From the NCBI RefSeq assembly GCF_009498275.1, contig NZ_CP045643.1, positions 5,146,001 through 5,210,000 on the forward strand: 64,000 bases of DNA, in the 5' to 3' direction. Every line of letters begins with the position of its first letter. The stretch's first letter is position 1. Shown here piece by piece: positions 33,332 through 42,332 of the stretch. The notes beneath the pieces are model-generated. The model saw nothing but the letters and a program-made list of their open reading frames with translations. It was not told where the DNA came from and did not search any database. The position numbers were made by a program, and so were the translations under genes. This DNA is from Streptomyces fagopyri (GTDB lineage Bacteria; Actinomycetota; Actinomycetes; Streptomycetales; Streptomycetaceae).

Positions 33332-34034
33332 GTGGGTTCCAACTCTCCAGGACGGGCGCGAGCTTCCCGAAACCCTCGGTGAGGGCCGCGAGAGCCTCGC
33401 CGATGCGCCAGGCGGCGCGGTCGCGCGGGCCGACGGCGTTCGACACCGCGCGCAGCTCCAGTACGGGCACGCCGTGGGCGGCGGCGGCCTCGGCCACACC
33501 GAAGCCCTCCATGGCCTCGGCGAGGGCGCGGGGGTGCCGGGCGCGCAGTGCGGCGGTGCGCCCGGCGGTGCCGGTCACGGTGGACACGGTCAGTACGGCT
33601 CCGGCCCGTGCGCCCGTGACCGCCACGAGCGCTCGTACGAGTGCTCCCGGCGGACGGTGGGTGACGGTGCCGAAGCCGAGTTCCGTCACCGGGAGGAACC
33701 CGTCCGGGGTCTCGGCGCCCAGATCCGCGGCGGTGATCTCGTCGGCGACGACGAGGGACCCGACGGGCGCGTCCGGCTGGAAACCGCCGCCGATGCCCGC
33801 GGAGACGACCAGGTCGTAGGGGGCGCCTTCGAGGGCGCCCGCGGTGAGCGCGGCGGCGACGGAGGAGGCGGCGAGGGCGGGGCCGACACCGGCCGCCAGC
33901 AGATCGAGGGCCGGCCCGGTGGCGGGGGACAGCCGGTGGAGGGTCACCCCGGGAAGCCGCACCTCATGGCGCGGGCCCGCGAACGCCCCGGCCACCGCGT
34001 CCCGTTCGAGCGGAACCGCGGTGGCCACCAGCAC
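33321..34034 (-). CDS. mqnB: Futalosine hydrolase
   Basis: A protein of about 237 residues of the nucleosidase/phosphorylase fold that splits futalosine to dehypoxanthine futalosine and hypoxanthine. Family features are KVLVATAVPLERDAVAGAF, LLAAGVGPALAASSVAAAL, YDLVVSAGIGGGF, VGSLVVADEITAADLG and EAMEGFGVAEAAAAHGVPVLELRAVSNAVGPRDRAAWR, with the catalytic Asp near the end. The start is uncertain. GTG 34034 precedes the first conserved strand; CTG 34058, which overlaps the upstream stop, and GTG 34085 are alternatives. It sits between a DUF2771 gene and mqnD, with a coupled 11-bp overlap to mqnD. Confidence 0.88.
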   Translation of the reverse strand: MLVATAVPLERDAVAGAFAGPRHEVRLPGVTLHRLSPATGPALDLLAAGVGPALAASSVAAALTAGALEGAPYDLVVSAGIGGGFQPDAPVGSLVVADEITAADLGAETPDGFLPVTELGFGTVTHRPPGALVRALVAVTGARAGAVLTVSTVTGTAGRTAALRARHPRALAEAMEGFGVAEAAAAHGVPVLELRAVSNAVGPRDRAAWRIGEALAALTEGFGKLAPVLESWNPHEP

Positions 34035-34054
34035 CTTCGGTCCAGCGGCAGCGA

Positions 34055-34540
34055 TCAGGCGTCCTTCTTGAGCTTGAACGACCACAGTCCGGTCACCGTC
34101 TTGTCGCCCTCCTTGATGGAGACGAGCGTCGAGTTGCCGCTGGCTCCGTACTGGGCGTTGAAGAACACGCTTCCCGGAATCGTCCGGTACGTCTTCTTGC
34201 TGGAGTCGGTCAGCGGCTGACCGTTCATCAGGATCGTCCAGCCGTTGTCCGCGATCTCCGGGTCCACGCCGAACCGCACGGTGTCGTCGGGGTCGACCTT
34301 GATGGACTTGATGTCCTTGGCCTTGAGGCACTTGGCCAGGTCCGCGCTGCTCACCGCCTTGCCGTCGTTGTAGCAGTCGGTCTCGGAGCTCACCGAGCTC
34401 TTGCCGACCGTGATCGTGGCCAGCGGCGTCGGCTTGTCACAGGCGGACAGGACGAGAAGTCCGGCGGAAACGGCGCCGAGAGCGGCAACGGCGCGACGGT
34501 GATGTCCATTGGCGGCTCTGCCGCGGGGCAGGGAGGTCAT
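34055..34540 (-). CDS. DUF2771 lipoprotein
   Basis: A 161-residue secreted lipoprotein. The N-terminus (RRAVAALGAVSAGLLVLSAC) is a signal peptide ending in a lipobox, with the anchoring Cys at about 34. The mature part holds a Cys pair (TDCYNDGK ... AKCLKAKD) likely to form a disulfide, then a beta-rich domain (TVRFGVDPEIADNGWTILMNGQP, STLVSIKEGDKTVTGLWSFKLKKDA). This is the DUF2771 family as I know it from Streptomyces; function unknown. It abuts or slightly overlaps the start of mqnB and may be in its transcript. Confidence 0.82.
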   Translation of the reverse strand: MTSLPRGRAANGHHRRAVAALGAVSAGLLVLSACDKPTPLATITVGKSSVSSETDCYNDGKAVSSADLAKCLKAKDIKSIKVDPDDTVRFGVDPEIADNGWTILMNGQPLTDSSKKTYRTIPGSVFFNAQYGASGNSTLVSIKEGDKTVTGLWSFKLKKDA

Positions 34541-34599
34541 GGTCGAAGGCTATCGGGCACGTCCACCGCTCTCCCCACGTGGGGTACGGCGTGCCGCAG

Positions 34600-35943
34600 T
34601 CATGCCACGCGTGGACGCGCCGTGCCTCCGTGCCGGGCGGCGCCGATCAGCCCCCGGACGGTGGTGAGCCACCCGACCGCGACGATCGCGGCCGCCACGG
34701 CCAGGCCCAGCGTGCCGTTGAGGGGCAGCACGATGCCGATCGCGCCGCCGAACACCCAGGCCACCTGCAGCAGTGTCTCGGAGCGCGCGAAGGCGGAGGT
34801 CCGCACGAGTTCCGGCACGTCCCGCTGGATCAGCGCGTCCAGGGACAGCTTGGCGAGCGCCTGCGAGAACCCGGCGACCGCCGTGAGACAGGCCACCAGA
34901 ACGGCCCCGAAGAAGAGGGCGGCGGTGATCGCGGCACCCAGGACGCACGCCACCACGGTCACGATGATGATCTCGGGGGCGCGGGATTTCAGCCAGGCCC
35001 CGACCGCGGTGCCGAGCGCGTTGCCCGCGCCGGCCGAGACGCCCACGATCCCGAGCGAGACGGCCGCGCTCTCGCCGGTGAGCGGGTGCTCGCGCAGCAG
35101 GAAGGCGAGGAAGAAGATCAGGAAGCCGGAGAGGCAGCGCAGGGCCGCGTTGGCGGCGAGGGCGTGGGTGACCCCCGTACCGACGGTGCGCAGCCCGGGA
35201 CGGGGTGTCTTCCCCCGCCGGGGCCTGCGCACGTGTTCCTCGTCCGCGGCCAGCAGCGCCCTGTCCTCGCCCTTGGCCGAGTCGACCTTCGGCGGCAGGG
35301 TGAACGACAGGAACGTCCCCACGACGAAGATCGCGAAGGCGCCGTAGAGCGGATAGCGCGGGCCGAGGGCCTGCAGTCCGGCTCCCACGGGCGCGGCGAC
35401 GCCGGTGGCGAGGAGGCCGCCGAGGGTGACCCGCGAGTTCGCCTTCACCAGGGAGAACCCGGGCGGGAGCAGCCGGGGCACGACGGCGCTGCGCACCACT
35501 CCGTACGCCTTGGACGCGACGAGCACACCGAGCGCGGCGGGATACAGCTCCAGGCTGCCGCTGACGACCGCGCCCGACAGCAGCAGCGCGAGCATCGCGC
35601 GGGCGAGCATCGCGCCCGCCATCGCGGCCCGGCGGCCGTGCGGCAGGCGGTCCAGGAGCGGGCCGATCACCGGGGCGAGGAGGGTGAAGGGCGCCATGGT
35701 GATGGCGAGGTACAGGGCGACGCGCCCGCGGGCCTCGTCGGTGGGCACGGAGAAGAAGACGGTGGAGGCGAGGGCGATGGTGATCATGACGTCGCCGGCG
35801 CCGTTGACCGCGTGCAGTTCGATCAGTTTGCCGAGGCCGGACTCGCCCGCCCCGTGCGCGTGGGTCGCCTTGCGGATTCCTCGGGCCGTACCGGTGAACG
35901 GGAAGTGCAGGGCACGGCCGACCGCGCGGACGGACCCGCTCAT
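34600..35943 (-). CDS. MFS transporter
   Basis: A 447-residue major facilitator protein. After a cytoplasmic lead (VGRALHFPFTGTARGIRKATHAHGAGESGLGKLIELHAVN) it shows the helix pair DVMITIALASTVFFSV and YLAITMAPFTLLAPVIGPLLDRLPHGRRAAMAG, the latter with the motif A-like DRLPHGRR. About 11-12 helices follow, with a central charged loop (DSAKGEDRALLAADEEHVRRPRRGKTP). The substrate is unknown. ATG 35943 is chosen; much longer openings upstream are codon-bias artefacts. Same strand as DUF2771-mqnB-mqnD, 59 bp upstream. Confidence 0.85.
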   Translation of the reverse strand: MSGSVRAVGRALHFPFTGTARGIRKATHAHGAGESGLGKLIELHAVNGAGDVMITIALASTVFFSVPTDEARGRVALYLAITMAPFTLLAPVIGPLLDRLPHGRRAAMAGAMLARAMLALLLSGAVVSGSLELYPAALGVLVASKAYGVVRSAVVPRLLPPGFSLVKANSRVTLGGLLATGVAAPVGAGLQALGPRYPLYGAFAIFVVGTFLSFTLPPKVDSAKGEDRALLAADEEHVRRPRRGKTPRPGLRTVGTGVTHALAANAALRCLSGFLIFFLAFLLREHPLTGESAAVSLGIVGVSAGAGNALGTAVGAWLKSRAPEIIIVTVVACVLGAAITAALFFGAVLVACLTAVAGFSQALAKLSLDALIQRDVPELVRTSAFARSETLLQVAWVFGGAIGIVLPLNGTLGLAVAAAIVAVGWLTTVRGLIGAARHGGTARPRVA

Positions 35944-36477
35944 CCGGCCCGATCCGCCACTTCGGATGTTCCCCCTGGTGCCGTCGATTCCGGCGGCTCC
36001 CTGGGGCGACCTCGCGGCTGCCACTCCGCAATAGTGCCCCGAGAATGGCGTGGGTAGTGCGGTTACCGCGCGTATAGGGGCCGAGTGGGGCCGGTGCGGG
36101 GCCGTGCCGGGCCGCCGTGAAGGGGCCGCGGGCGGTTTTCGGCCGACCGGGAGCGGCGCGGCGAGGCCCCTCCGGTGCGGCCGAGAACGGGCGGACGGTG
36201 GGAAAACGGCGCCTCGGGACGGCGAAGAACACCGGCGCGGAGTGCGGAAGCGCCCCGCCGGTGTGGGCCCAGGGCTCAGGAGAAGGTAGCGTGCGTAACG
36301 CGCCTGCGGCGGTTGTTCTCGGCCGCGCGCCTCTCGGTCATCCCGCAGAATGGATGACGTAGGTGCGCCCGAGCGCGATCGGGCGCGGACGTCGACGCGG
36401 CCCACCGGTCCGCTCCGTCCGCACCGCCGCCGAGGAAGGGCGCACCCGTGAGACGGCGTAGGAGAGAAGCGATACCT
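35944..36477. promoter_or_regulatory. Divergent region between the MFS and DUF3027 genes
   Basis: Within 534 bp I see a small palindrome GCGGTTACCGC at about 36058-36068 (on the MFS side) and a perfect 8-bp hairpin GCGCCCGA/TCGGGCGC at 36365-36386 in the presumed DUF3027 leader. GCGT-A-ACGC lies near 36294. Several Gly/Pro/Arg-rich frames cross the gap but show no start context or domain, and I do not call them genes. Confidence 0.4.
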
Positions 36478-37404
36478 GTGAGCGCAGCGACCACGCGAAG
36501 CCGCACCCCCGACCGTCTGTGCGCCGAGGCCGTCGACCTCGCGCGCGCCGCCGCCGAGGAGGCAGCCGCCCCCGGCGTCGTCGGTGAACACGTGGGGCTG
36601 GTCTCCGAGGGGGACCGTGTCGTCACGCACTACTTCGAGTGCAAGGACTTCGGCTACCGGGGCTGGCGCTGGGCCGTGACGGTCGCCCGTGCCTCCCGGG
36701 CGAAGATCGTCACCCTGGACGAGACGGTGCTGCTGCCCGGCACGGACGCGCTTCTCGCGCCCGAGTGGGTGCCGTGGAGCGAGCGCCTGCGGCCGGGGGA
36801 CATGGGCCCCGGTGACCTGCTGCCCACCGACGCCGAGGACCTGCGGCTCGAACCCGGTTTCTCCGGTGAGGACGAGCCCGCGCCGAACTCCGCCGTCTCG
36901 CAGGACATGGCCGAGCTGGTGGAGGCGGAGGACGCCGAGGTGACGGGGGGCAGCCCCGCGGACCTTCCGTTCGCGCCGCGCCGCGGTTCGATCGCGGCGG
37001 TGGCGGAGGAGCTCGGACTGCGCCGGGCGCGGGTGCTCTCCCGGTACGGGCTGCATGTCGCGGCCGACCGGTGGGAGGAGTCGTACGGGCCCAAGACGGC
37101 GATGGCGCAGGCGGCGCCCGCGTCGTGCGTCAGTTGTGGCTTCCTGAACCCGATCGGCGGCTCACTCGGACAGGCGTTCGGTGTCTGTGCGAATGAGTTC
37201 TCGCCGGCGGACGGGCGGGTCGTGGCGCTCTCGTACGGGTGCGGGGGGCACTCCGAGGCCGCGGTCATGCCGACGCCGCCGCGTCCGGCCCCGCCGGTCA
37301 TCGACGAGACCCGGGTCGATCCCTTCCCGCTCCGGCCCGCGCCGGATTCCGGTTCGGTCTCGATCGCCCCGGACGAGCCGTCGTCTGAACTGGGCCACTC
37401 GTAA
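36478..37404 (+). CDS. DUF3027 domain protein
   Basis: A 308-residue protein of the actinobacterial DUF3027 family. The conserved part includes RLCAEAVDLARAAAEEAAAPGVVGEHVG, THYFECKDFGYRGWRWAVTVARASRAKIVTLDETVLLPG and LAPEWVPWSERLRPGDMGPGDLLPT. A later segment carries CVSCGFLNP ... GVCANEFSP ... SYGCGGHSEA, a set of four to five Cys and a His that may bind a metal. GTG 36478 has AGGAGAGAAG 9-18 nt upstream; in-frame GTG 36448 also has GAGGAAGG upstream and cannot be excluded. Function unknown. Confidence 0.85.
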   Translation: MSAATTRSRTPDRLCAEAVDLARAAAEEAAAPGVVGEHVGLVSEGDRVVTHYFECKDFGYRGWRWAVTVARASRAKIVTLDETVLLPGTDALLAPEWVPWSERLRPGDMGPGDLLPTDAEDLRLEPGFSGEDEPAPNSAVSQDMAELVEAEDAEVTGGSPADLPFAPRRGSIAAVAEELGLRRARVLSRYGLHVAADRWEESYGPKTAMAQAAPASCVSCGFLNPIGGSLGQAFGVCANEFSPADGRVVALSYGCGGHSEAAVMPTPPRPAPPVIDETRVDPFPLRPAPDSGSVSIAPDEPSSELGHS

Positions 37405-37424
37405 CCCCGGTGTCCCGTCTCCGG

Positions 37425-37830
37425 GGGCTGCCGCCCCCGGACCCCCGCATCGGCCTGAACGGCCTCGTCCTCAAACGCCGGACGGGCTGAACCCCCCGAC
37501 GCCCCGGAGCCCCCGCCGAAACCCCCTGGGGACGAGCGCCCAGGGCCGACGCCCCCGAGGGGGCGCGGGGAACTGCGCGCCCAGCGTCCACGGGCGCGCG
37601 GCGACAGGGACACGGCAGGGCGCGTCACCGCGTGCCGGGCGCGTGCCACATCTCGTGGGGATGACGCCCTGTAGGGGCGCGGGGAACTGCGCGCCCAGCG
37701 TCCACGGGCGCGCGGCGAAGGGACATCGCGCGGTCTGTCACCGCGTGCCGGGCGCGTGCCACATCTCGTGGGGATGACGCCCTGTAGGGGTGCGGGGAAC
37801 TGCGCGCCCAGCCCCCACCGGCGCGCGGCG
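37425..37830 (+). repeat. Cluster of intergenic palindromic repeats, two near-identical units of about 95 bp spaced 114 bp apart
   Basis: First comes one copy of the REP-like element with CGTCCTCAAACGCCGGACGG (about 37466-37485). Then a GGGGCGCGGGGAACTGCGCG segment appears at 37560, 37674 and, with one change, 37788, plus a shortened form at 37909. The units beginning GTCACCGCGTGCCGGGCGCG at 37624 and 37738 are nearly identical through about 95 bp, giving a 114-bp period. The gap 37405-38006 holds no gene I can support. Confidence 0.8.
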
Positions 37831-38006
37831 GAAAACACGGCGCGGTCCGCCACCGCCCACACCGCCCACACCACGTGTGCTGAGGGCGGCCCCCATGAAG
37901 TCCCACGGGGAACTGCGCGACCGACCATCACCGCCCCGCACGGTACCTTCGTGCCGCGACCGAGCCCAGCGCTCGCGGTCGCGCGAAGCGAGAGGGAGAG
38001 TGAACC

Positions 38007-41000
38007 GTGAGCAAGTTCGTGCAACCGGCACCCGAGGGCGCGGACCCGTTCGGCACGGCCCGCCTGCGCCGCGGCGTGGTGGACGCCTGGGCCACCAGCC
38101 CGGCCCGGTTCCGCGAGGACGCCAACGCCGAGGAGGACCTCGTCCTCGGCGGATACCGCGACCGCCTCCTCGTCGAGCTGGCCCAGAACGCCGCCGACGC
38201 GGCCGCCCGCGCCGGGGTGCCCGGCCGCCTGCGGCTCACCCTGCGCGACGGGGTCCTCGTCGCCGCCAACACCGGCGCCCCCCTCGACGCGACCGGCGTC
38301 GAGTCGCTCTCCACCCTCCGCGCCTCCGCCAAGCGCGACGCGCACGACACCGCCGTCGGCCGCTTCGGCGTCGGCTTCGCCGCGGTCGTCGCGGTCACCG
38401 ACGAGCCCGCCGTGGTCGGCCGCCACGGCGGAATCCGCTGGTCCCTCGCCGAGGCCCGCGAACTGGCGGCGGACACCGCCCGCCACAGCCCGGGACTGGG
38501 CGACGAGATCCGCCGCCGTGACGGCCATGTGCCACTGCTGCGGCTGCCGTTCGCGGCCGAGGGCACCGCCCCCGACCCGTACGACACCGCCGTCATCCTG
38601 CCGCTGCGGGACACCGCCGCCGAGGATCTCGCCGAACGCCTGCTGCGCGGGCTCGACGACGCGCTCCTGCTCGCCCTGCCCGGCCTGGCGGAGGTGGTCG
38701 TGGAGATCGGCGACGCCGGCACGGGCGGCGCCGAGGTACGGACGCTGCGCCGCAGGACCGAGGAGCACGGGGTCACCCTGGAGGACTCCCGGGACGGCAC
38801 CACCCGCTGGCGCACGGTCTCCCACCACGGCCCCCTGGACCCCGCCCTCCTCGCCGATCGTCCGGTCGAGGAGCGGCTGCGTCCGCACTGGTCGGTGACC
38901 TGGGCCGTCCCGGTCGACACCGACGGCACCCCGGGCCGCCCCCGCACCAGCCCGGTCGTGCACGCGCCGACCCCCAGCGACGAGCCCCTCGGCGTCCCCG
39001 CCCTGCTGATCGCCTCCCTGCCGCTCGACACCAGCCGGCGCCACGCCGCCCCGGGCCCCCTCACCGACTTCCTGGTGGAGCGCGCGGCGGACGCGTACGC
39101 GGAACTGCTCGCCGCCTGGAGCCCGGTGGACTCGGGGATCATCGACCTGGTGCCGGGCCCGCTCGGCAAGGGAGAGCTGGACGGAGTCCTGCGCCGCGCG
39201 ATCCTCGACCGGCTGCCGCGCACCGCCTTCCTGCCGCCGGCCGCCCCGCCGGAGAGCGGCGGCCCGGACGCCGAAGCCGACTGGCCCGAGAGCAGCGCGG
39301 CGGAGCACCCGGCGGCCCTGCGGCCCCGTGACGCCGAGGTCGTCGAGGGCGCCGGCGCCGAGACCGTCCGGGTGCTCGCCGAGGTGCTGCCCAGCCTGCT
39401 GCCCGCCGGCCTGGAGCGCCGGGTGGAGCTCCGGACGCTGGGCGTCGTCCGCGTACCGCTCGCCGATGCCGTGGACCGGCTGGCCGGACTGGAGAAGGAC
39501 CCGGGCTGGTGGTGGCGGCTGTACGAGAGCCTGGCCGGGGTCGACCCGGACCGGCTGTCCGGGCTGCCGGTGCCGCTCGCCGACGGCCGGACGGCGGTGG
39601 GGCCCCGGCAGATCCTGCTGCCGGGCTCCGACGACATGCGGGCCGCCGCCCCCGACACCCTCGCCCGCCTCGGCCTCAAGGTCGCCCACCCGGACGCCGC
39701 CCACCCGCTGCTGGAGAAGCTCGGTGCCCTCCCGGCCACTCCCCGCGCGGTCCTCACCACCCCGCAGGTGCGCGCGGCCGTCGCCGCCTCGCTCGACGAC
39801 GAGGGGAGCGGCTGGGACGAGGAGGCACCGGACACCGAGGAGGTGGCGGAACTGGTCCTCGCCCTGGTCCGCGACGCCGCGCTCGAACCCGGCGACGAGC
39901 CGTGGCTCGGCGCCCTCGCCCTGCCGGACGAGGAGGGTGAACTCGCTCCCGCCGGTGAACTGGTGCTGCCCGGAAGCCCGTTCGCGCAGGTCATGCGCGA
40001 GGACGAACTCGCTTTCGTCGACTCGGAGTTGGCCGAGCGGTGGGGTGAGCAGCCGCTCGCCGCCTGTGGTGTGCTGGCCAACTTCACCCTGGTGCGCGCC
40101 ACCGACGTGGTGCTCGACCCGGACGAACTGGAGCCCCGCGACTCCGACTTCGCCGAACCCGACGACGCGGGGCTGCTGGACGCCGTCGACGTGTGGTGCG
40201 AGGACGTCCTCGACCGGCTGCCCGACACCCCCGTACCGCCCGTCGCCACCGAGATCGTCGCGGTACGGGACCTGGACCTGGTGGACGACGAGCGGTGGCC
40301 GCAGGCGCTCGCGCTGCTGTCCCGGCCGCCGCTGCGCGACGCGCTGACCCAGCCGGTGCGCGTCCTGCTCCCGGACGGCACCCACGAGATCGTCCGGCCG
40401 TACTCCGCCTGGTGGCTGCGCGGCCATCCCGTCCTGGACGGGCGCCACCCGGCCGGGCTGCTCGCCGCGGGCGGCGACCCGCTCCTGCGCGGGCTGTACG
40501 ACGAGGCCGACGCGACCGGTTTCGACGACGAGCAGGTGCTGCGGGCGCTGGGCGTCCGCACGTCCGTCGCCGCGCTGCTGGACGAGCCCGGGGGCGCCGC
40601 CGAGCTCCTGGAACGTCTCGCCGACCCCGACCGCGAGGTCTCAGGCGCCCAACTGCACGCCCTGTACGGCGCTCTGGCCGAGCTGGATCCCGAGCGCGTG
40701 ACCCTGCCGGACGAGCTGCGCGCCGTGCTGGACGGACGGGTCACCGTCGTGGACGCGGCCGACGCCGTGGTCGTCGATTCGCCGGACCTGCTGCCCTTCA
40801 CCGGCGGCATGCCCCTGCTCCCCGTCCGCCCGTCCCGCGCCGCCGACCTCGCCGAGCTGTTCCAGGTGCGGCGCCTGAGCGAGTCGGTGACCGGCGAGGT
40901 GACCTCCGAGGGCACCGAGCACGACGTGCCGGAGTCCGTACGGGTCCTGCTGGGCCCCTCGGCCCTCGCGTCCTACGTCGAACACGGGGAACTCGTCGTG

Positions 41001-41183
41001 GACGGCACCGAACTGGACTGGCGCCGCACCCGGGACGGGGTGCTGCACGCCTCCACCCTGGAGGGCGTCGCGGCGGGCCTCGCCTGGGCGGCCGGTCAGT
41101 GGCCGCGCCGCTTCGAGGTCGCCGCCCTCCTGGAGGACCCGTCCCGCACCGGGGAGATGGCCCGGGACCGCTGGTTCGACTGA
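38007..41183 (+). CDS. Sacsin-like / HSP90-type GHKL ATPase, large
   Basis: A 1058-residue protein whose first 250 residues form a GHKL (HSP90-type) ATP-binding domain. The N-box is LLVELAQNAADAA (54-66; Glu57, Asn61, Asp64), the G1 box is VAANTGAPLD (85-94) and the G2 region is VGRFGVGFAAVVAV (117-130), with a lid segment SLSTLRASAKRDAHDT. This is the sacsin N-terminal ATPase-like type. The other 800 residues are acidic and Leu/Asp-rich without a domain I recognise. No HSP90 middle domain is evident. GTG 38007 follows GAGAGGGAGAG. It may be a chaperone-like ATPase; the client is unknown. Confidence 0.85.
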   Translation: MSKFVQPAPEGADPFGTARLRRGVVDAWATSPARFREDANAEEDLVLGGYRDRLLVELAQNAADAAARAGVPGRLRLTLRDGVLVAANTGAPLDATGVESLSTLRASAKRDAHDTAVGRFGVGFAAVVAVTDEPAVVGRHGGIRWSLAEARELAADTARHSPGLGDEIRRRDGHVPLLRLPFAAEGTAPDPYDTAVILPLRDTAAEDLAERLLRGLDDALLLALPGLAEVVVEIGDAGTGGAEVRTLRRRTEEHGVTLEDSRDGTTRWRTVSHHGPLDPALLADRPVEERLRPHWSVTWAVPVDTDGTPGRPRTSPVVHAPTPSDEPLGVPALLIASLPLDTSRRHAAPGPLTDFLVERAADAYAELLAAWSPVDSGIIDLVPGPLGKGELDGVLRRAILDRLPRTAFLPPAAPPESGGPDAEADWPESSAAEHPAALRPRDAEVVEGAGAETVRVLAEVLPSLLPAGLERRVELRTLGVVRVPLADAVDRLAGLEKDPGWWWRLYESLAGVDPDRLSGLPVPLADGRTAVGPRQILLPGSDDMRAAAPDTLARLGLKVAHPDAAHPLLEKLGALPATPRAVLTTPQVRAAVAASLDDEGSGWDEEAPDTEEVAELVLALVRDAALEPGDEPWLGALALPDEEGELAPAGELVLPGSPFAQVMREDELAFVDSELAERWGEQPLAACGVLANFTLVRATDVVLDPDELEPRDSDFAEPDDAGLLDAVDVWCEDVLDRLPDTPVPPVATEIVAVRDLDLVDDERWPQALALLSRPPLRDALTQPVRVLLPDGTHEIVRPYSAWWLRGHPVLDGRHPAGLLAAGGDPLLRGLYDEADATGFDDEQVLRALGVRTSVAALLDEPGGAAELLERLADPDREVSGAQLHALYGALAELDPERVTLPDELRAVLDGRVTVVDAADAVVVDSPDLLPFTGGMPLLPVRPSRAADLAELFQVRRLSESVTGEVTSEGTEHDVPESVRVLLGPSALASYVEHGELVVDGTELDWRRTRDGVLHASTLEGVAAGLAWAAGQWPRRFEVAALLEDPSRTGEMARDRWFD

Positions 41184-41190
41184 GGCGGGC

Positions 41191-41230
41191 GGCCGGGTCG
41201 GACGGTGCGCGGCGACCGTCCGCCCCGGCC
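41191..41230 (+). terminator. Terminator hairpin after the sacsin-like gene
   Basis: GGCCGGG - 2 nt - GGACGGT pairs with ACCGTCC - 2 nt - CCCGGCC, a stem with a 2x2 internal loop and an 8-nt terminal loop, 7 bp after the stop codon. Confidence 0.7.
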
Positions 41231-41243
41231 CCACGAGAGGGTC

Positions 41244-41403
41244 TTGGTCATGTACGCACAAAATCCTCACCACGCGTACAACCATTCACTCCTGTCACGG
41301 ATCTGATCATCCGAGTCAAGAGACTCCACATCACTCGGGCCCCGAGTGACGACGAGCCGTGCGGACGACCGGCGTCGGGGCCCCTTTCCCAGTTGGGGAC
41401 TGC
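41244..41403 (+). promoter_or_regulatory. Structured leader, copy 1, upstream of the first secreted paralogue
   Basis: Three hairpins can be drawn: TGTACGC/GCGTACA (41251-41257 with 41274-41280), GAGTC-AAGA-GACTC (41313-41326), and TCACTCGG-GCC-CCGAGTGA (41331-41349). They are followed by GGGGCCCCTTT and a GGGGA ribosome-binding site. The same sequence recurs at 42333 before the second paralogue. The block probably holds the promoter and 5' untranslated region. Confidence 0.65.
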
Positions 41404-42249
41404 ATGCGCATTCGAGTCACCGTGGCCGCCGCTACCGGCGCGCTGGCCCTCTCCGCCCTGGCCGCTCCGGCGGCGCAGGCCGCCGAGGGGCCCGGCGCCA
41501 CCTCGGTCGCCCGCTCCGTCGTGGCCGACGCGGTGAAGACTCCCGCCGACGAGTCGCACGGCGACACCGCGATCTCGAACGTCGTGGTGAACGGCGGCAA
41601 GGACATCGTTCTCGGCACCACCACGAAGAAGACCTTCACCGTCTCCTTCACCGCGAAGGACAACTCGGGCGTCAAGTGGGCGCAGGCGATCCTGTGGCAC
41701 GGCGCGAACTTCGACAACCTGGACGGCGGCGCCGTGGCCGACTCGTCCGACGGCCGCGCCGCCTGCACCAAGGTCAACGCCACCACGTCGAACTGCAAGG
41801 CGGCCTTCACCGTCAAGGCGGACGTCGACCTCGTCGACAGCCTGGCCGGCGGTTGGAAGGTCTGGGCGATCGCCCAGGGCACCGACGCCGACTACGTCCA
41901 GAAGGACAACGTCAAGGGCTTCCAGATCCAGCGCCTGTCCAAGCTGACGGTCAACGCGGCCCCGGAGCCGGTGAAGAAGGGCAAGACCATCACGGTCACC
42001 GGCGCTCTGACGCGCGCCAGCTGGAACTCCGGCAAGTACCTGGGCTACACCGGCCAGTCCGTGAAGCTCCAGTTCAAGAAGAAGGGCGCCACCACCTACA
42101 CCACGGTCAAGACGATCAAGACGACCACGGCCGGCGCGCTGAAGACGACGGTCACGGCGTCCGTCGACGGCGCCTACCGCTACTCCTTCGCGGGCACGAC
42201 GACCACCCCGGGCGTCAGCGCCACGGGTGACTCCGTCGACGTGCAGTAG
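41404..42249 (+). CDS. Secreted protein with Ig-like C-terminal domain, paralogue 1
   Basis: A 281-residue exported protein. The signal peptide is MRIRVTVAAATGALALSALA with cleavage probably after AQA (residue about 30). Residues 55-175 form one beta-rich domain (AISNVVVNGGKDIVLGTTTKKTFTVSF ... SNCKAAFTVKADVDLVDS). Residues 185-281 form an Ig-like/cell-surface-type domain starting KLTVNAAPEPVKKGKTITVTG and ending GDSVDVQ, rich in Thr, Lys and Tyr. No anchor or catalytic motif is seen. It has 1 Cys pair (CTKVNATTSNC). It is followed 245 bp later by a paralogue with an equivalent leader, an evident tandem duplication. Confidence 0.85.
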   Translation: MRIRVTVAAATGALALSALAAPAAQAAEGPGATSVARSVVADAVKTPADESHGDTAISNVVVNGGKDIVLGTTTKKTFTVSFTAKDNSGVKWAQAILWHGANFDNLDGGAVADSSDGRAACTKVNATTSNCKAAFTVKADVDLVDSLAGGWKVWAIAQGTDADYVQKDNVKGFQIQRLSKLTVNAAPEPVKKGKTITVTGALTRASWNSGKYLGYTGQSVKLQFKKKGATTYTTVKTIKTTTAGALKTTVTASVDGAYRYSFAGTTTTPGVSATGDSVDVQ

Positions 42250-42288
42250 CAGGGCGGTTCGTCGCGGGGAGCAGACCGCCTCGACGGT

Positions 42289-42323
42289 CCGCGGCGGTGC
42301 CGGGAGAGCCCGGGCCGCCGCGG
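42289..42323 (+). terminator. Terminator hairpin between the two secreted paralogues
   Basis: CCGCGGCGG-T-GCCGGG pairs with CCCGGG-CCGCCGCGG around AGA-like loop bases with a single bulge. It separates the two transcripts just before the second leader copy. Confidence 0.6.
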
Positions 42324-42332
42324 GCGGCAGTT

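Noticed and set aside
36050-36362. Several short plus-strand open frames in the MFS/DUF3027 gap
   Set aside because: Arg/Gly-rich, overlapping each other in different frames and without ribosome-binding sites.
36654-40448. Open frame of 1264 codons on the minus strand
   Set aside because: It runs antisense to DUF3027 and the sacsin-like gene, through the repeat cluster, with no domain and shadow-frame composition.
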